The notes under the pieces: model-generated | Databases searched by the model: none | Told to the model about the DNA's origin: nothing | The model's input: only the letters and a program-made list of their open reading frames with translations | Program-made: the position numbers and the translations under genes | DNA from: JBGPBY01 sp041481485 | GTDB lineage: Bacteria > Acidobacteriota > Terriglobia > 20CM-2-55-15 | Assembly (NCBI GenBank): GCA_041481485.1 | Contig: JBGPBY010000380.1 | Location: forward strand, 1-7,226 | Direction: 5' to 3' | DNA: 7,226 bases | Shown here: positions 1-6,375 of the stretch, one piece after another | Position numbering within the stretch: the stretch's first letter is position 1 | How the letters are laid out: every line of letters begins with the position of its first letter

Positions 1-30
1 CCACAAGTAACAATATTTACTTGCGGTACC

Positions 31-71
31 CCTCACCCGGCCTTCGGCCGCCCTCTCCCGTTGGGAGAGGG
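31..71. repeat. Double-hairpin dispersed repeat
   Basis: Two adjacent perfect palindromes are visible. The first is CGGCC-TTC-GGCCG (38-50). The second is CCCTCTCCC-GTT-GGGAGAGGG (51-71), a 9-bp stem with a 3-nt loop. From memory, repeats of this form (CCTCACCCGGCC..., then a CCCTCTCCC/GGGAGAGGG stem) are scattered through intergenic regions of many GC-rich bacterial genomes. The short AT-rich stretch after it (atttcttga) is not a proper U-tract, so terminator activity for a gene left of the window is possible but not shown. No gene is seen in bases 1-30. Confidence 0.7.
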
Positions 72-374
72 ATTTCTTGATAGAGCGCCCCTTCAATCGG
101 AATCGCATTCCTTCACACGGTCTATGACCGCGCCTACAGTCGCAATCCCGCAGTGGTTCTATAGATCTGCCGTGGTTGTAACACTCTATTGGTTATCGAT
201 TGCCCGGTGGCTGGCGAACTGGCGCAGCTAACGCGGCTGGAGACGCGACTGCCCCGGCAGTTCGCTGTCCTTCCAGTATGGCCCGTCCCGGCATTATTGT
301 TAAAATGGATGGCCGGATTTTTTTGGGGACGGACCGGGCGGGTGTACCTTCCGGTCTGAATTACGGCGTTAACT
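72..374. other. Non-coding leader region before the large oxidoreductase gene
   Basis: These 303 bases hold no convincing gene. The open frames here lack family resemblance, and one of them runs into the reading region of the downstream gene. An 8-bp perfect inverted repeat, gcgaactg (214-221) with cagttcgc (258-265), could fold in RNA with a 36-nt loop. A short ccggc/gccgg pair (288-292 with 312-316) precedes seven T residues (318-324), but the 5-bp stem and 19-nt loop are too weak to call a terminator. A possible extended -10 promoter lies at 298-306. Confidence 0.6.
298..306 (+). promoter_or_regulatory. Possible extended -10 promoter for the large oxidoreductase gene
   Basis: TG-T-TAAAAT fits the extended -10 pattern TGnTATAAT with one mismatch in the hexamer. 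No TTGACA-like -35 is found 16-18 bp upstream, which extended -10 promoters can tolerate. Transcription would begin near base 313 and leave a leader of about 60 nt. The call rests on the motif alone. Confidence 0.3.
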
Positions 375-3300
375 ATGGAAAACACAGAAGTATACGTGGA
401 CTTTCGTCCCGGAATCGGAGGATTCGATTATGCCGACCTTTTCAAACCGGAACGGCTGAAAGACCTTGCGGAAATATTTGATCAGGAACTGGTTGACGCC
501 AATCCTGAACTCTTTTCCCGTTGGGACTCCTATCGGCGCGATCCGTCATCGATTCGCACTTCAGTTGAAATATCAGCTCTGCTCATTGGCGTTTCTGCCC
601 ACGTCAGCCGGTTTCTGACCCGTCTCTTCAGAATTGAAAAGGAAGTGGAAGGTCTGGCCGCTCGAACGATGGAGCAGGATCCCATATTCCGTTTCAAGGT
701 CGACTTCGTCCGGCGCCGCGTCCTGCCCTCTCTCAAAAAAGACTCCATTCCTGCGGTCCTGCCGGAACTGGAAGCTCCCATTCAGACCTTGAGAGCGGCT
801 GTTTCCACGGGCAATAAGCTTCAAGCCGATCCGGAACTGGCCACGGCATTGGCGGCCATACAACTCATGGAAGCCGAAAAGTCATTCAGTGACAAAGGCA
901 CTCCGGAGGAACGTGAGCGGGCGAGCCGGTTTCTAAGTGTGCTCGGCGACAGCGTTCCTTCCGCGGCAGCAGCAAAAATCTGGATCGAACGGCTTAGTCT
1001 ATGGTGTGCGGCGCATGTGCACGATCCGCAATTCAGCGGATGGGTGAGTTTCCGATTTCCCGGCCCAGTAAATCATTTCGATCTGGTAGAGATTCAAAGA
1101 CCCGTCCCCAGTCTTCCGGAAACCATGATCGGACCTGGCTCCATGCTTCGCCGTCGAGATGGCTTTGGACTCACCGACAAGCGGATGGGGACGCGCGAAG
1201 TACTCAGCGAAATTCATTACTGCATCCTTTGTCACGAACGCGACAAGGATAGTTGCAGCAAAGGTATTCACAACGCGGATGGCTCCGTTGCCGCAAATCC
1301 GCTGGATATTCCGCTCGATGGCTGTCCGCTGGATGAGAAAATTTCCGAAATGCACTATATGCGCAAGCGCGGTGACGCCATTGCCGCCCTTGCCCTGGTC
1401 ATGATCACGAATCCCATGTGTCCGGGCACCGGGCATCGTATCTGCAACGACTGCATGAAGTCCTGCATTTATCAAAAGCAGGATCCCGTGAATATTCCGC
1501 AAATTGAAACGGGTGTGCTTACCGACACTTTGAATCTGCCATGGGGTGTCGAAATCTATGGCCTGCTGACCCGCTGGAATCCTCTGAATGTCGCCCGCCC
1601 GTATGCAATGCCGTATAACGGAAAAAACATTCTGGTCGTGGGGATGGGGCCCGCGGGTTACACACTGGCGCACTATCTTGCAAATGAAGGATTCGGCGTC
1701 GCCGCTGTGGACGGTCTGAAGATCGAACCGCTGGCTCCGGAACTGACGGGAACTTCCGGCAGTCCTCCGCACCCGGTTCAATTCTGGCAGGACATTTATC
1801 GCGGGCTGGATCAGCGGGTGCTGGAAGGCTTCGGCGGCGTTTCCGAATATGGAATTACCGTCCGCTGGGACAAGAATTTTCTCACCCTGCTGTACCTCAC
1901 ACTGGCTCGAAGAGACACCATACGAATTTATGGTGGAGTCCGCTTCGGCGGCACGCTGACCATCGAGGACGCCTGGGATTGGGGCTTAGATCATATTGCA
2001 ATCGCTGCGGGCGCCGGACGGCCGACGATTATCGACATGAAGAACAATCTGGCGAACGGCATCCGCAAGGCGTCGGATTTTCTGATGGCCCTTCAGCTCA
2101 CGGGAGCGTTCAAGCGAACGGCACTTCCTAACCTTCAGGTGCGGCTTCCCGCGCTCGTGATTGGCGGCGGACTGACAGCCATCGATACTGCAACTGAACT
2201 TGCGGCGTACTATCCGGTTCAGGTGGAAAAGACGCTGGATCGTTTCGAAACGCTCGCAAAGGAATTCGGCCCAGATGCGGTAATTGAGAAGTTCACACCG
2301 TCCGAACGGGAAATCCTCGAGGAGTTTTGCCGGCATGGTGCGGCAGTGCGGGATGAGCGGACCCGCGCCCGTATGGCGAATGAGGAGCCCGATTTTGTGA
2401 AGCTGGTCCGTGGATGGGGCGGCGTTTCTCTGGCATACCGGAAGCGCATGCTCGATTCCCCCGCCTACCGGCTGAATCATGAAGAAGTCGAAAAGGCTCT
2501 CGAAGAAGGGATTTCGTTTATCGAAAACGTGAATCCTGAAGAAGCTATTCTCGATGAACACAACCATGTTCGTGCCATGCGTTTCAGCGCGCCGGGGCGC
2601 AACGTGGAGCTGCCGGCGCGTTCGGTCATGGTGGCGGCCGGAACCACGCCGAATATTACCTACGAAAAGGAACACGAGGGAACATTTCAGATGGACAGCC
2701 GCGGGAAATTCTTTGCTGCCAATCGTGCCGTGCGCAACGCTGAAGGGGAATTCAAACTGGAACCGGCCTCTCGCGGAGACGGTTTCTTTACTTCATACGA
2801 CCGCAATGGACGTTTCATCACCTATTACGGCGACAATCATCCGCGATATGCCGGAAATGTCGTCAAAGCGATGGCCTCGGCACGGGACGGCTATCCGCAT
2901 GTGGTCTCGCTTTTCGAAAATGAGCTTGCCGGTCTGGATCCTGACAAGCAGGCTGAACGCGATGAGCAATGGACCAGGCTTACCCGATTCCTCGACAGCG
3001 AGTTGATCGCGCGCGTTTCAGAAGTTCGCCGGCTGACCCCGACGATTGTCGAAGTCATCGTTCATGCTCCATCCGCTGCGCGAAAGTTCGAGCCGGGGCA
3101 GTTCTATCGGTTGCAGAACTACGAGTCGGCCGCCGAAGTAATTCGCGGAACCCGATTGTTGATGGAAGGTATTGCGCTTACCGGCGCGTGGGTCGACAAA
3201 AAGAACGGATTCCTCTCCCTGATCGCGTTGGAAATTGGCGTGTCGTCCCGCCTCGTGTCGCGGCTCAAGCCGGGAGAGCCTGTCGTGGTCATGGGACCTA

Positions 3301-3965
3301 CTGGCACGCCAAGCGAAATCGGTGAATCCGAAAACGTCATGTTGCTTGGCGGAGGCCTGGGTAATGCCGTTCTCTTTTCCATCGCAAAGGCGATGAAGGC
3401 GCGCGGCAATCGCGTGATTTATTTCGCAGGATATAAACGAGGCGAGGATCTGTTCAAACAGGATGACGTGGAGTCGGGCACCGATCAGGTGATCTGGAGT
3501 ACCGACATGGGAGCGGACATTCTGCCTCGGCGCCCGCAGGACCGCCACTTCCGCGGCAACATCGTGCAGTCCGTGCTGGCATACGGCAACGGCAAAATGG
3601 GGACGCCGCTGCTGCCGTTGTCGCAAATCGACCGCATTATCGCCATTGGGTCGGACCGCATGATGGCCGCCGTCCGCGATGCGCGCCACGGTGTGCTACA
3701 GCCGTTGCTTCGGCCCAATCACATTGCCATAGCAAGCATCAACTCACCGATGCAGTGCATGATGAAAGAAGTCTGCGCACAGTGCCTGCAGAAACATGTC
3801 GATCCCGAGACCGGAGAGGAAACGGTGATATTTTCCTGCCTGAATCAGGATCAGCCCATGGACCGCGTCGATTTCAAGCACTTGAGCATGCGCCTGCAGC
3901 AAAACACGGTTCAGGAAAAGATCAGCAACCTGTGGCTGGATTACTTACTGACCGGCGCACAATAG
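375..3965 (+). CDS. Fused GltD/NfnB-like and PyrK/NfnA-like Fe-S flavoprotein oxidoreductase
   Basis: This is a predicted cytoplasmic electron-transfer enzyme of 1196 residues. Residues 1-275 are mostly helical and unrecognised. Two cysteine groups follow, C283-x2-C286-x7-C294...C317 (in a GCPL motif) and C349-x7-C357-x2-C360-x3-C364. They mirror the two [4Fe-4S] sites of the small glutamate synthase subunit GltD, and of NfnB. The FAD motif GMGPAG is at 423-428, the NAD(P)H motif GGGLTA at 597-602, and the second FAD contact AAGTTPN near 754-760. A ferredoxin-reductase-like module begins near 876, with EPGQF at 906-910 and a nucleotide loop GGGLG at 992-996. It ends in C1128-x5-C1134-x2-C1137-x17-C1155, spaced like the [2Fe-2S] site of PyrK and NfnA. 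About 65 residues (619-683) are inserted in the NAD(P)H fold. The ATG at 375 is the first possible start after an in-frame TGA at 357, and its ribosome site is weak. By analogy it may be a transhydrogenase or bifurcating enzyme. The true substrate is unknown. Confidence 0.9.
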   Translation: MENTEVYVDFRPGIGGFDYADLFKPERLKDLAEIFDQELVDANPELFSRWDSYRRDPSSIRTSVEISALLIGVSAHVSRFLTRLFRIEKEVEGLAARTMEQDPIFRFKVDFVRRRVLPSLKKDSIPAVLPELEAPIQTLRAAVSTGNKLQADPELATALAAIQLMEAEKSFSDKGTPEERERASRFLSVLGDSVPSAAAAKIWIERLSLWCAAHVHDPQFSGWVSFRFPGPVNHFDLVEIQRPVPSLPETMIGPGSMLRRRDGFGLTDKRMGTREVLSEIHYCILCHERDKDSCSKGIHNADGSVAANPLDIPLDGCPLDEKISEMHYMRKRGDAIAALALVMITNPMCPGTGHRICNDCMKSCIYQKQDPVNIPQIETGVLTDTLNLPWGVEIYGLLTRWNPLNVARPYAMPYNGKNILVVGMGPAGYTLAHYLANEGFGVAAVDGLKIEPLAPELTGTSGSPPHPVQFWQDIYRGLDQRVLEGFGGVSEYGITVRWDKNFLTLLYLTLARRDTIRIYGGVRFGGTLTIEDAWDWGLDHIAIAAGAGRPTIIDMKNNLANGIRKASDFLMALQLTGAFKRTALPNLQVRLPALVIGGGLTAIDTATELAAYYPVQVEKTLDRFETLAKEFGPDAVIEKFTPSEREILEEFCRHGAAVRDERTRARMANEEPDFVKLVRGWGGVSLAYRKRMLDSPAYRLNHEEVEKALEEGISFIENVNPEEAILDEHNHVRAMRFSAPGRNVELPARSVMVAAGTTPNITYEKEHEGTFQMDSRGKFFAANRAVRNAEGEFKLEPASRGDGFFTSYDRNGRFITYYGDNHPRYAGNVVKAMASARDGYPHVVSLFENELAGLDPDKQAERDEQWTRLTRFLDSELIARVSEVRRLTPTIVEVIVHAPSAARKFEPGQFYRLQNYESAAEVIRGTRLLMEGIALTGAWVDKKNGFLSLIALEIGVSSRLVSRLKPGEPVVVMGPTGTPSEIGESENVMLLGGGLGNAVLFSIAKAMKARGNRVIYFAGYKRGEDLFKQDDVESGTDQVIWSTDMGADILPRRPQDRHFRGNIVQSVLAYGNGKMGTPLLPLSQIDRIIAIGSDRMMAAVRDARHGVLQPLLRPNHIAIASINSPMQCMMKEVCAQCLQKHVDPETGEETVIFSCLNQDQPMDRVDFKHLSMRLQQNTVQEKISNLWLDYLLTGAQ

Positions 3966-4369
3966 CGGTCAAACGCGGTCGTTAGTTCCTTTGCAATCTG
4001 AGGCGCCTCTCGGCCTTCGATCTGATGGCGCTCGAGTATGAAGACCAGCTTGCCGTTTTGAAATAATCCGATCGACGGAGACGACGGCCGGTAGCCGGTG
4101 AAATGTTCACGCGCGCGGTCGGTCGCCTCGATATCGGCTCCGGCAAATACGGTTACCGTCTTATCGGGAACAATGGAATGTCTCAAAGACATCGCAATGC
4201 CCGGTCGTGCCTTGCCTGCAGCGCAGCCGCAGACGGAATTCACAACGACCATGACTGTTCCCGGGGATTGGATGGCAGCGTCCACTTCCGAAGGAGTGCG
4301 CGTCTCCTGGACGCCGATTTGAGTCAATTCGTCGCGCATGGGTTTGATCAAAATTTCTGGATATGGCAT
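3941..4369 (-). CDS. Bacilliredoxin-like protein (BrxA/BrxB, YphP/YqiW family)
   Basis: This is a 142-residue thioredoxin-fold-like protein, close to the family's usual length of about 144. The N-terminus (MPYPEIL), the C47-G-C49 active-site motif after VVNSV, the REHFTGYRPSSPSIGLF stretch (87-103), the RHQIEGR segment (114-120) and a third cysteine, C137, all match the family. In Bacillus these proteins remove bacillithiol from protein cysteines and may have isomerase activity. Whether this organism makes bacillithiol cannot be told from the window. The start at 4369 is chosen because MPYPEIL is the family N-terminus and because it lies 4 bp after the msrQ stop. A longer in-frame start at 4447 would overlap msrQ by 74 bp and add residues unlike the family. 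The 3' end overlaps the end of the convergent oxidoreductase gene by 25 bp. It is the last gene of the msrP-msrQ operon. Confidence 0.9.
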   Translation of the reverse strand: MPYPEILIKPMRDELTQIGVQETRTPSEVDAAIQSPGTVMVVVNSVCGCAAGKARPGIAMSLRHSIVPDKTVTVFAGADIEATDRAREHFTGYRPSSPSIGLFQNGKLVFILERHQIEGREAPQIAKELTTAFDRYCAPVSK

Positions 4370-4373
4370 GGGC

Positions 4374-4979
4374 TTATCGTACCACAGCCGGAGTATGGAA
4401 TTTGTTCCAGATCCGGAACGCGAACAACGTCGACAGCAGAGCCGCATAGATTAGCGGTTCGGTGATGTCGCTCTTGACACGCCAAAAGTAGTGGATCACA
4501 CCCAGAATCCCGGTGATGTAGATCGCCATGTGGAGCTTTTGCCAGCGTTTGCCTCCCAGCCTGGCAATCCATTTCTTCGTCGAAGTGACGGCCAGAGGAA
4601 TCATCAGTACAAACGCGGCAAATCCTACGGTAATAAACGGCCGCTTCACCACATCCTTGGTGATTTCAGAAAGGTTGAAATACTTCGTGAACCACACGTA
4701 GGTCAGGAAATGAATGAAGCCATAAAAGAAGGCAAACAACCCTATCATTCGCCGAAACCGGATCACCGCGTTCCAGCCGGTCAGCACGCGCAGGGGAGTG
4801 ATGGCAAGCGTGAAAAGGACAAATCGCAGCGTCCAGTCGCCGGTCCGATCCGTGATGAGCTCGAACGGATTGGCTCCGAAGGATTCCGGATGATACACAA
4901 TCGCCCAGATCAGCATCCCGAACGGAACCAGACACAGCAGAAAAGCCACTGGTTTCAGAATCCGGATCGGAGCGGGCAT
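4374..4979 (-). CDS. msrQ: MsrQ (YedZ), haem-binding membrane subunit of the periplasmic methionine sulfoxide reductase
   Basis: This inner-membrane b-type haem protein of 201 residues passes electrons to periplasmic MsrP. It belongs to the ferric-reductase-like transmembrane superfamily. Hydrophobic segments fall at about 8-29, 49-66, 77-97, 114-132, 150-166 and 175-190. Family signatures are visible: NPFELITDRTGDW (37-49), the TP of LAITPLR (58-64), RFRRMIGLFAFFYGFIH (74-90) and KRWQKLH (144-150). H90, H150 and H163 match, within one position, the haem-ligand and conserved histidines of the E. coli protein. In E. coli, electrons come from the quinone pool or from the flavin reductase Fre. 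The start at 4979 lies 7 bp after the msrP stop and 4 bp separate its stop from the next gene. This implies one transcript and probably coupled translation, since its own ribosome site is weak. Confidence 0.95.
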   Translation of the reverse strand: MPAPIRILKPVAFLLCLVPFGMLIWAIVYHPESFGANPFELITDRTGDWTLRFVLFTLAITPLRVLTGWNAVIRFRRMIGLFAFFYGFIHFLTYVWFTKYFNLSEITKDVVKRPFITVGFAAFVLMIPLAVTSTKKWIARLGGKRWQKLHMAIYITGILGVIHYFWRVKSDITEPLIYAALLSTLFAFRIWNKFHTPAVVR

Positions 4980-4986
4980 GAATTTT

Positions 4987-5988
4987 TTAGAAGTTTCTCT
5001 TCAGGTCCATCCCGGCGTACATACTGGCAACCTGGTCACTATAGCCGTTGAACATCAGCGTCTTTTGCCGAGGATTTGAACCGGATAACAGCGTTCCAAG
5101 CAATGAGGCCGAACTTCCAATGCGCTGTTCCGATGCCTGGCTCCAGCGGGGATGATCGACAGTTGGATTCACATTGGCATAAAAACCGTATTCGTTGGGA
5201 GCCTGGTCCTGCCACGTGTTTCGAGGGGGCTGTTCCACGAATCGAATCGCAGTGATGGCTTTGATGCCCTTAAATCCGTATTTCCACGGAGTGACCAGGC
5301 GCAGCGGTGCGCCATTCTGATTAGGTCCAAGGTGTCCATAGACCCCGACAGCGAAGAATGTCAGAGGATTTAAAGCTTCATCCATCCGAAGTCCCTCGAT
5401 GTAGGGCCATTTCAATCCAATGAACGGATCGCGCTGGCCGTTCATTTGGTCCGGCGCATAGATGGATCGAAATTCGACATACCGCGCGTTGGAGTTGGGT
5501 TCCAGCCGCTTGATGATATCCGCCAGGGGATATCCATGCCACGGAATCACCATCGACCAGGCTTCGACGCATCGCATACGGTAGACCCGATCCTCAACGG
5601 TGGATCCCCGCAGCAGGTCCGCGAGGTTCAGCTTTCCGGGTTTTTTGACTCCGTCCACCTGAACAGTCCAGGGTGTCGTCTTGAATTTTCCCGCATTCCT
5701 TGATGGATCATCTTTGGCGGTCCCAAATTCGTAGTAGTTGTTATAGGAGGTGACGTCCTTCTCGGGAGTCTTAGGCTCATCGGTATCATATTTCCCCAAC
5801 AGAACAGGCGGCGCGGCGGGTGCGGGTTTCGGCGACGGCTCTGCACTCACACACGCGGGCAGGATTGAACCGATTGCTGCGGCTCCGGCAACGGTCGACA
5901 GCTGTTTGAAGAATTCACGGCGATTGCGCCATACCGATTCGTCGGTGATTTCCGAAGATGGGATTTCATTCCCTTTCTTAATTAACAT
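4987..5988 (-). CDS. msrP: MsrP (YedY), periplasmic molybdopterin methionine sulfoxide reductase
   Basis: This is the catalytic subunit of the MsrPQ system, 333 residues long. It reduces both diastereomers of methionine sulfoxide in exported proteins, using a mononuclear molybdopterin cofactor. Residues 22-28 (NRREFFK) form a twin-arginine export motif ahead of the hydrophobic stretch 33-45. The segments SYNNYYEFG (81-89), YRMRCVEAWSM (136-146, with Mo-ligand C140), TPWKYGFKGIK (233-243), NEYGFYANVNP (265-275) and FNGYSDQVASMYAGMDL (313-329) follow the E. coli protein closely. The start at 5988 is preferred over an upstream ATG at 6084. It has a GAGGTGG ribosome site and begins the usual short pre-Tat region, and the promoter lies between the two ATGs. 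Unlike E. coli YedY, the signal region contains LPAC (43-46), which could be a lipobox, followed by a Pro/Ala-rich linker (51-61). It is the first gene of the msrP-msrQ-bacilliredoxin operon. Confidence 0.96.
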   Translation of the reverse strand: MLIKKGNEIPSSEITDESVWRNRREFFKQLSTVAGAAAIGSILPACVSAEPSPKPAPAAPPVLLGKYDTDEPKTPEKDVTSYNNYYEFGTAKDDPSRNAGKFKTTPWTVQVDGVKKPGKLNLADLLRGSTVEDRVYRMRCVEAWSMVIPWHGYPLADIIKRLEPNSNARYVEFRSIYAPDQMNGQRDPFIGLKWPYIEGLRMDEALNPLTFFAVGVYGHLGPNQNGAPLRLVTPWKYGFKGIKAITAIRFVEQPPRNTWQDQAPNEYGFYANVNPTVDHPRWSQASEQRIGSSASLLGTLLSGSNPRQKTLMFNGYSDQVASMYAGMDLKRNF

Positions 5989-5991
5989 GAT

Positions 5992-5998
5992 CCACCTC
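5992..5998 (-). promoter_or_regulatory. Shine-Dalgarno sequence that fixes the msrP start
   Basis: On the minus strand GAGGTGG is followed by ATC and then the ATG at 5988, which leaves 6 nt between GAGG and the start codon. It is the strongest ribosome site seen in the window and supports the 333-residue form of MsrP over the longer open frame that begins at 6084. Confidence 0.75.
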
Positions 5999-6019
5999 GC
6001 TGAACGCGTTTGCGGCCTA

Positions 6020-6025
6020 ATTATA
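6020..6025 (-). promoter_or_regulatory. Probable -10 element of the msrP-msrQ-bacilliredoxin operon
   Basis: A perfect TATAAT lies on the minus strand, 31 bp before the msrP start codon. Transcription would begin near 6013 and leave a leader of about 25 nt containing the Shine-Dalgarno sequence. No recognisable TTGACA is found 15-18 bp upstream (the region reads CCCCTTTT), so the promoter may depend on an activator or an alternative sigma factor. Confidence 0.5.
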
Positions 6026-6062
6026 CCTGCAAGCTGCCCGAAAAGGGGATTTTGGGAATGGT

Positions 6063-6085
6063 TATGTTGACCGACTCTCGACATA
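6063..6085. promoter_or_regulatory. Candidate operator upstream of msrP (8-7-8 inverted repeat)
   Basis: TATGTTGA (6063-6070) and TCGACATA (6078-6085) form an inverted repeat that matches at 7 of 8 positions, around a 7-bp centre. It lies roughly 50-72 bp upstream of the inferred msrP transcription start, a typical position for an activator site. This would fit a promoter that lacks a good -35. In E. coli msrPQ is induced by reactive chlorine through a two-component system, but nothing here identifies the regulator. Confidence 0.3.
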
Positions 6086-6131
6086 GGGGATTCCGGCAGG
6101 GAGATTGGGTGCAGATACCGAATCTCCTCTT

Positions 6132-6349
6132 GCGTTCTCAGCCGCGTTAGCGGCGGCAGTTCCCCTTAGCCACCGGCGTAAGCCGGTGGAAACTGAAGCT
6201 CAAAAACCAAATGAGCCGCGTAGCGGCGACAGATAAATAAAATTGCTGGATCTGTCGTGCCTTTCGGCACTCTGTTCTTCGTGGATTGATATCCCACCGG
6301 CTGACGCCGGTGGCTAAAGGGCCTGCCGCCGCTCTGCGGCTGGGAACGC
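6132..6349. repeat. REPIN/MITE-like composite inverted repeat
   Basis: Two arms of 58 nt (6132-6189) and 56 nt (6294-6349) are near-perfect reverse complements of each other. Each arm has three parts: a GCGTTC end, a GCCGC-loop-GCGGC hairpin (6141-6154; 6328-6340) and a CCACCGGC-loop-GCCGGTGG hairpin (6170-6189; 6294-6313). The inner 24-nt blocks (6166-6189 and 6294-6317) differ at one position. The 104-nt spacer has its own structure: a third GCCGC-gta-GCGGC hairpin (6215-6227), an 8-bp repeat CGACAGAT/ATCTGTCG (6227-6234 with 6250-6257) and GTGCC-tttc-GGCAC (6257-6270). Paired inverted palindromes are typical of REP doublets mobilised by RAYT transposases or of small non-autonomous elements. 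No open frame or transposase is present. The element fills most of the gap between msrP and the yhhQ-like gene and could also end transcription or stabilise RNA. Confidence 0.75.
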
Positions 6350-6375
6350 GAATGCCCCTGCAGCGTCCGTCAATA

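Noticed and set aside
227..239. 13-nt stretch whose reverse complement equals 6139-6151 in the composite repeat
   Set aside because: A 13-nt GC-rich match between two places in 7 kb is within chance expectation, and the surrounding hairpin structure is not shared.
288..324. Hairpin followed by seven T residues, resembling a terminator or attenuator
   Set aside because: The stem is only 5 bp with a 19-nt loop, too weak for an intrinsic terminator.
134..481. Open frames on both strands in the leader region (minus 134-385, plus 200-481)
   Set aside because: They have no family resemblance and low-complexity, arginine-rich products. The plus-strand frame runs into the large oxidoreductase gene in another reading frame.
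999..1781. 260-codon open frame on the minus strand inside the large oxidoreductase gene
   Set aside because: It lies wholly opposite a well-supported gene with clear cofactor motifs, and its product shows no recognisable domain.
1986..2675. 229-codon minus-strand open frame opposite the NAD(P)H-binding region
   Set aside because: It is an antisense shadow of the real gene with no recognisable domain.
4370..4447. Longer N-terminus for the bacilliredoxin-like protein starting at 4447
   Set aside because: The extra 26 residues are cysteine- and arginine-rich, unlike the family, and overlap msrQ coding sequence.
5989..6084. Longer N-terminus for MsrP starting at 6084
   Set aside because: The extension would place 32 unusual residues ahead of the Tat region and contains the probable promoter and ribosome site. 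The 5988 start has a strong Shine-Dalgarno sequence.
6117..6353. CGAAT near both ends of the composite repeat as a target-site duplication
   Set aside because: The right-hand copy overlaps the arm by a base and the left-hand copy is several bases away from the other arm, so it is likely coincidence.
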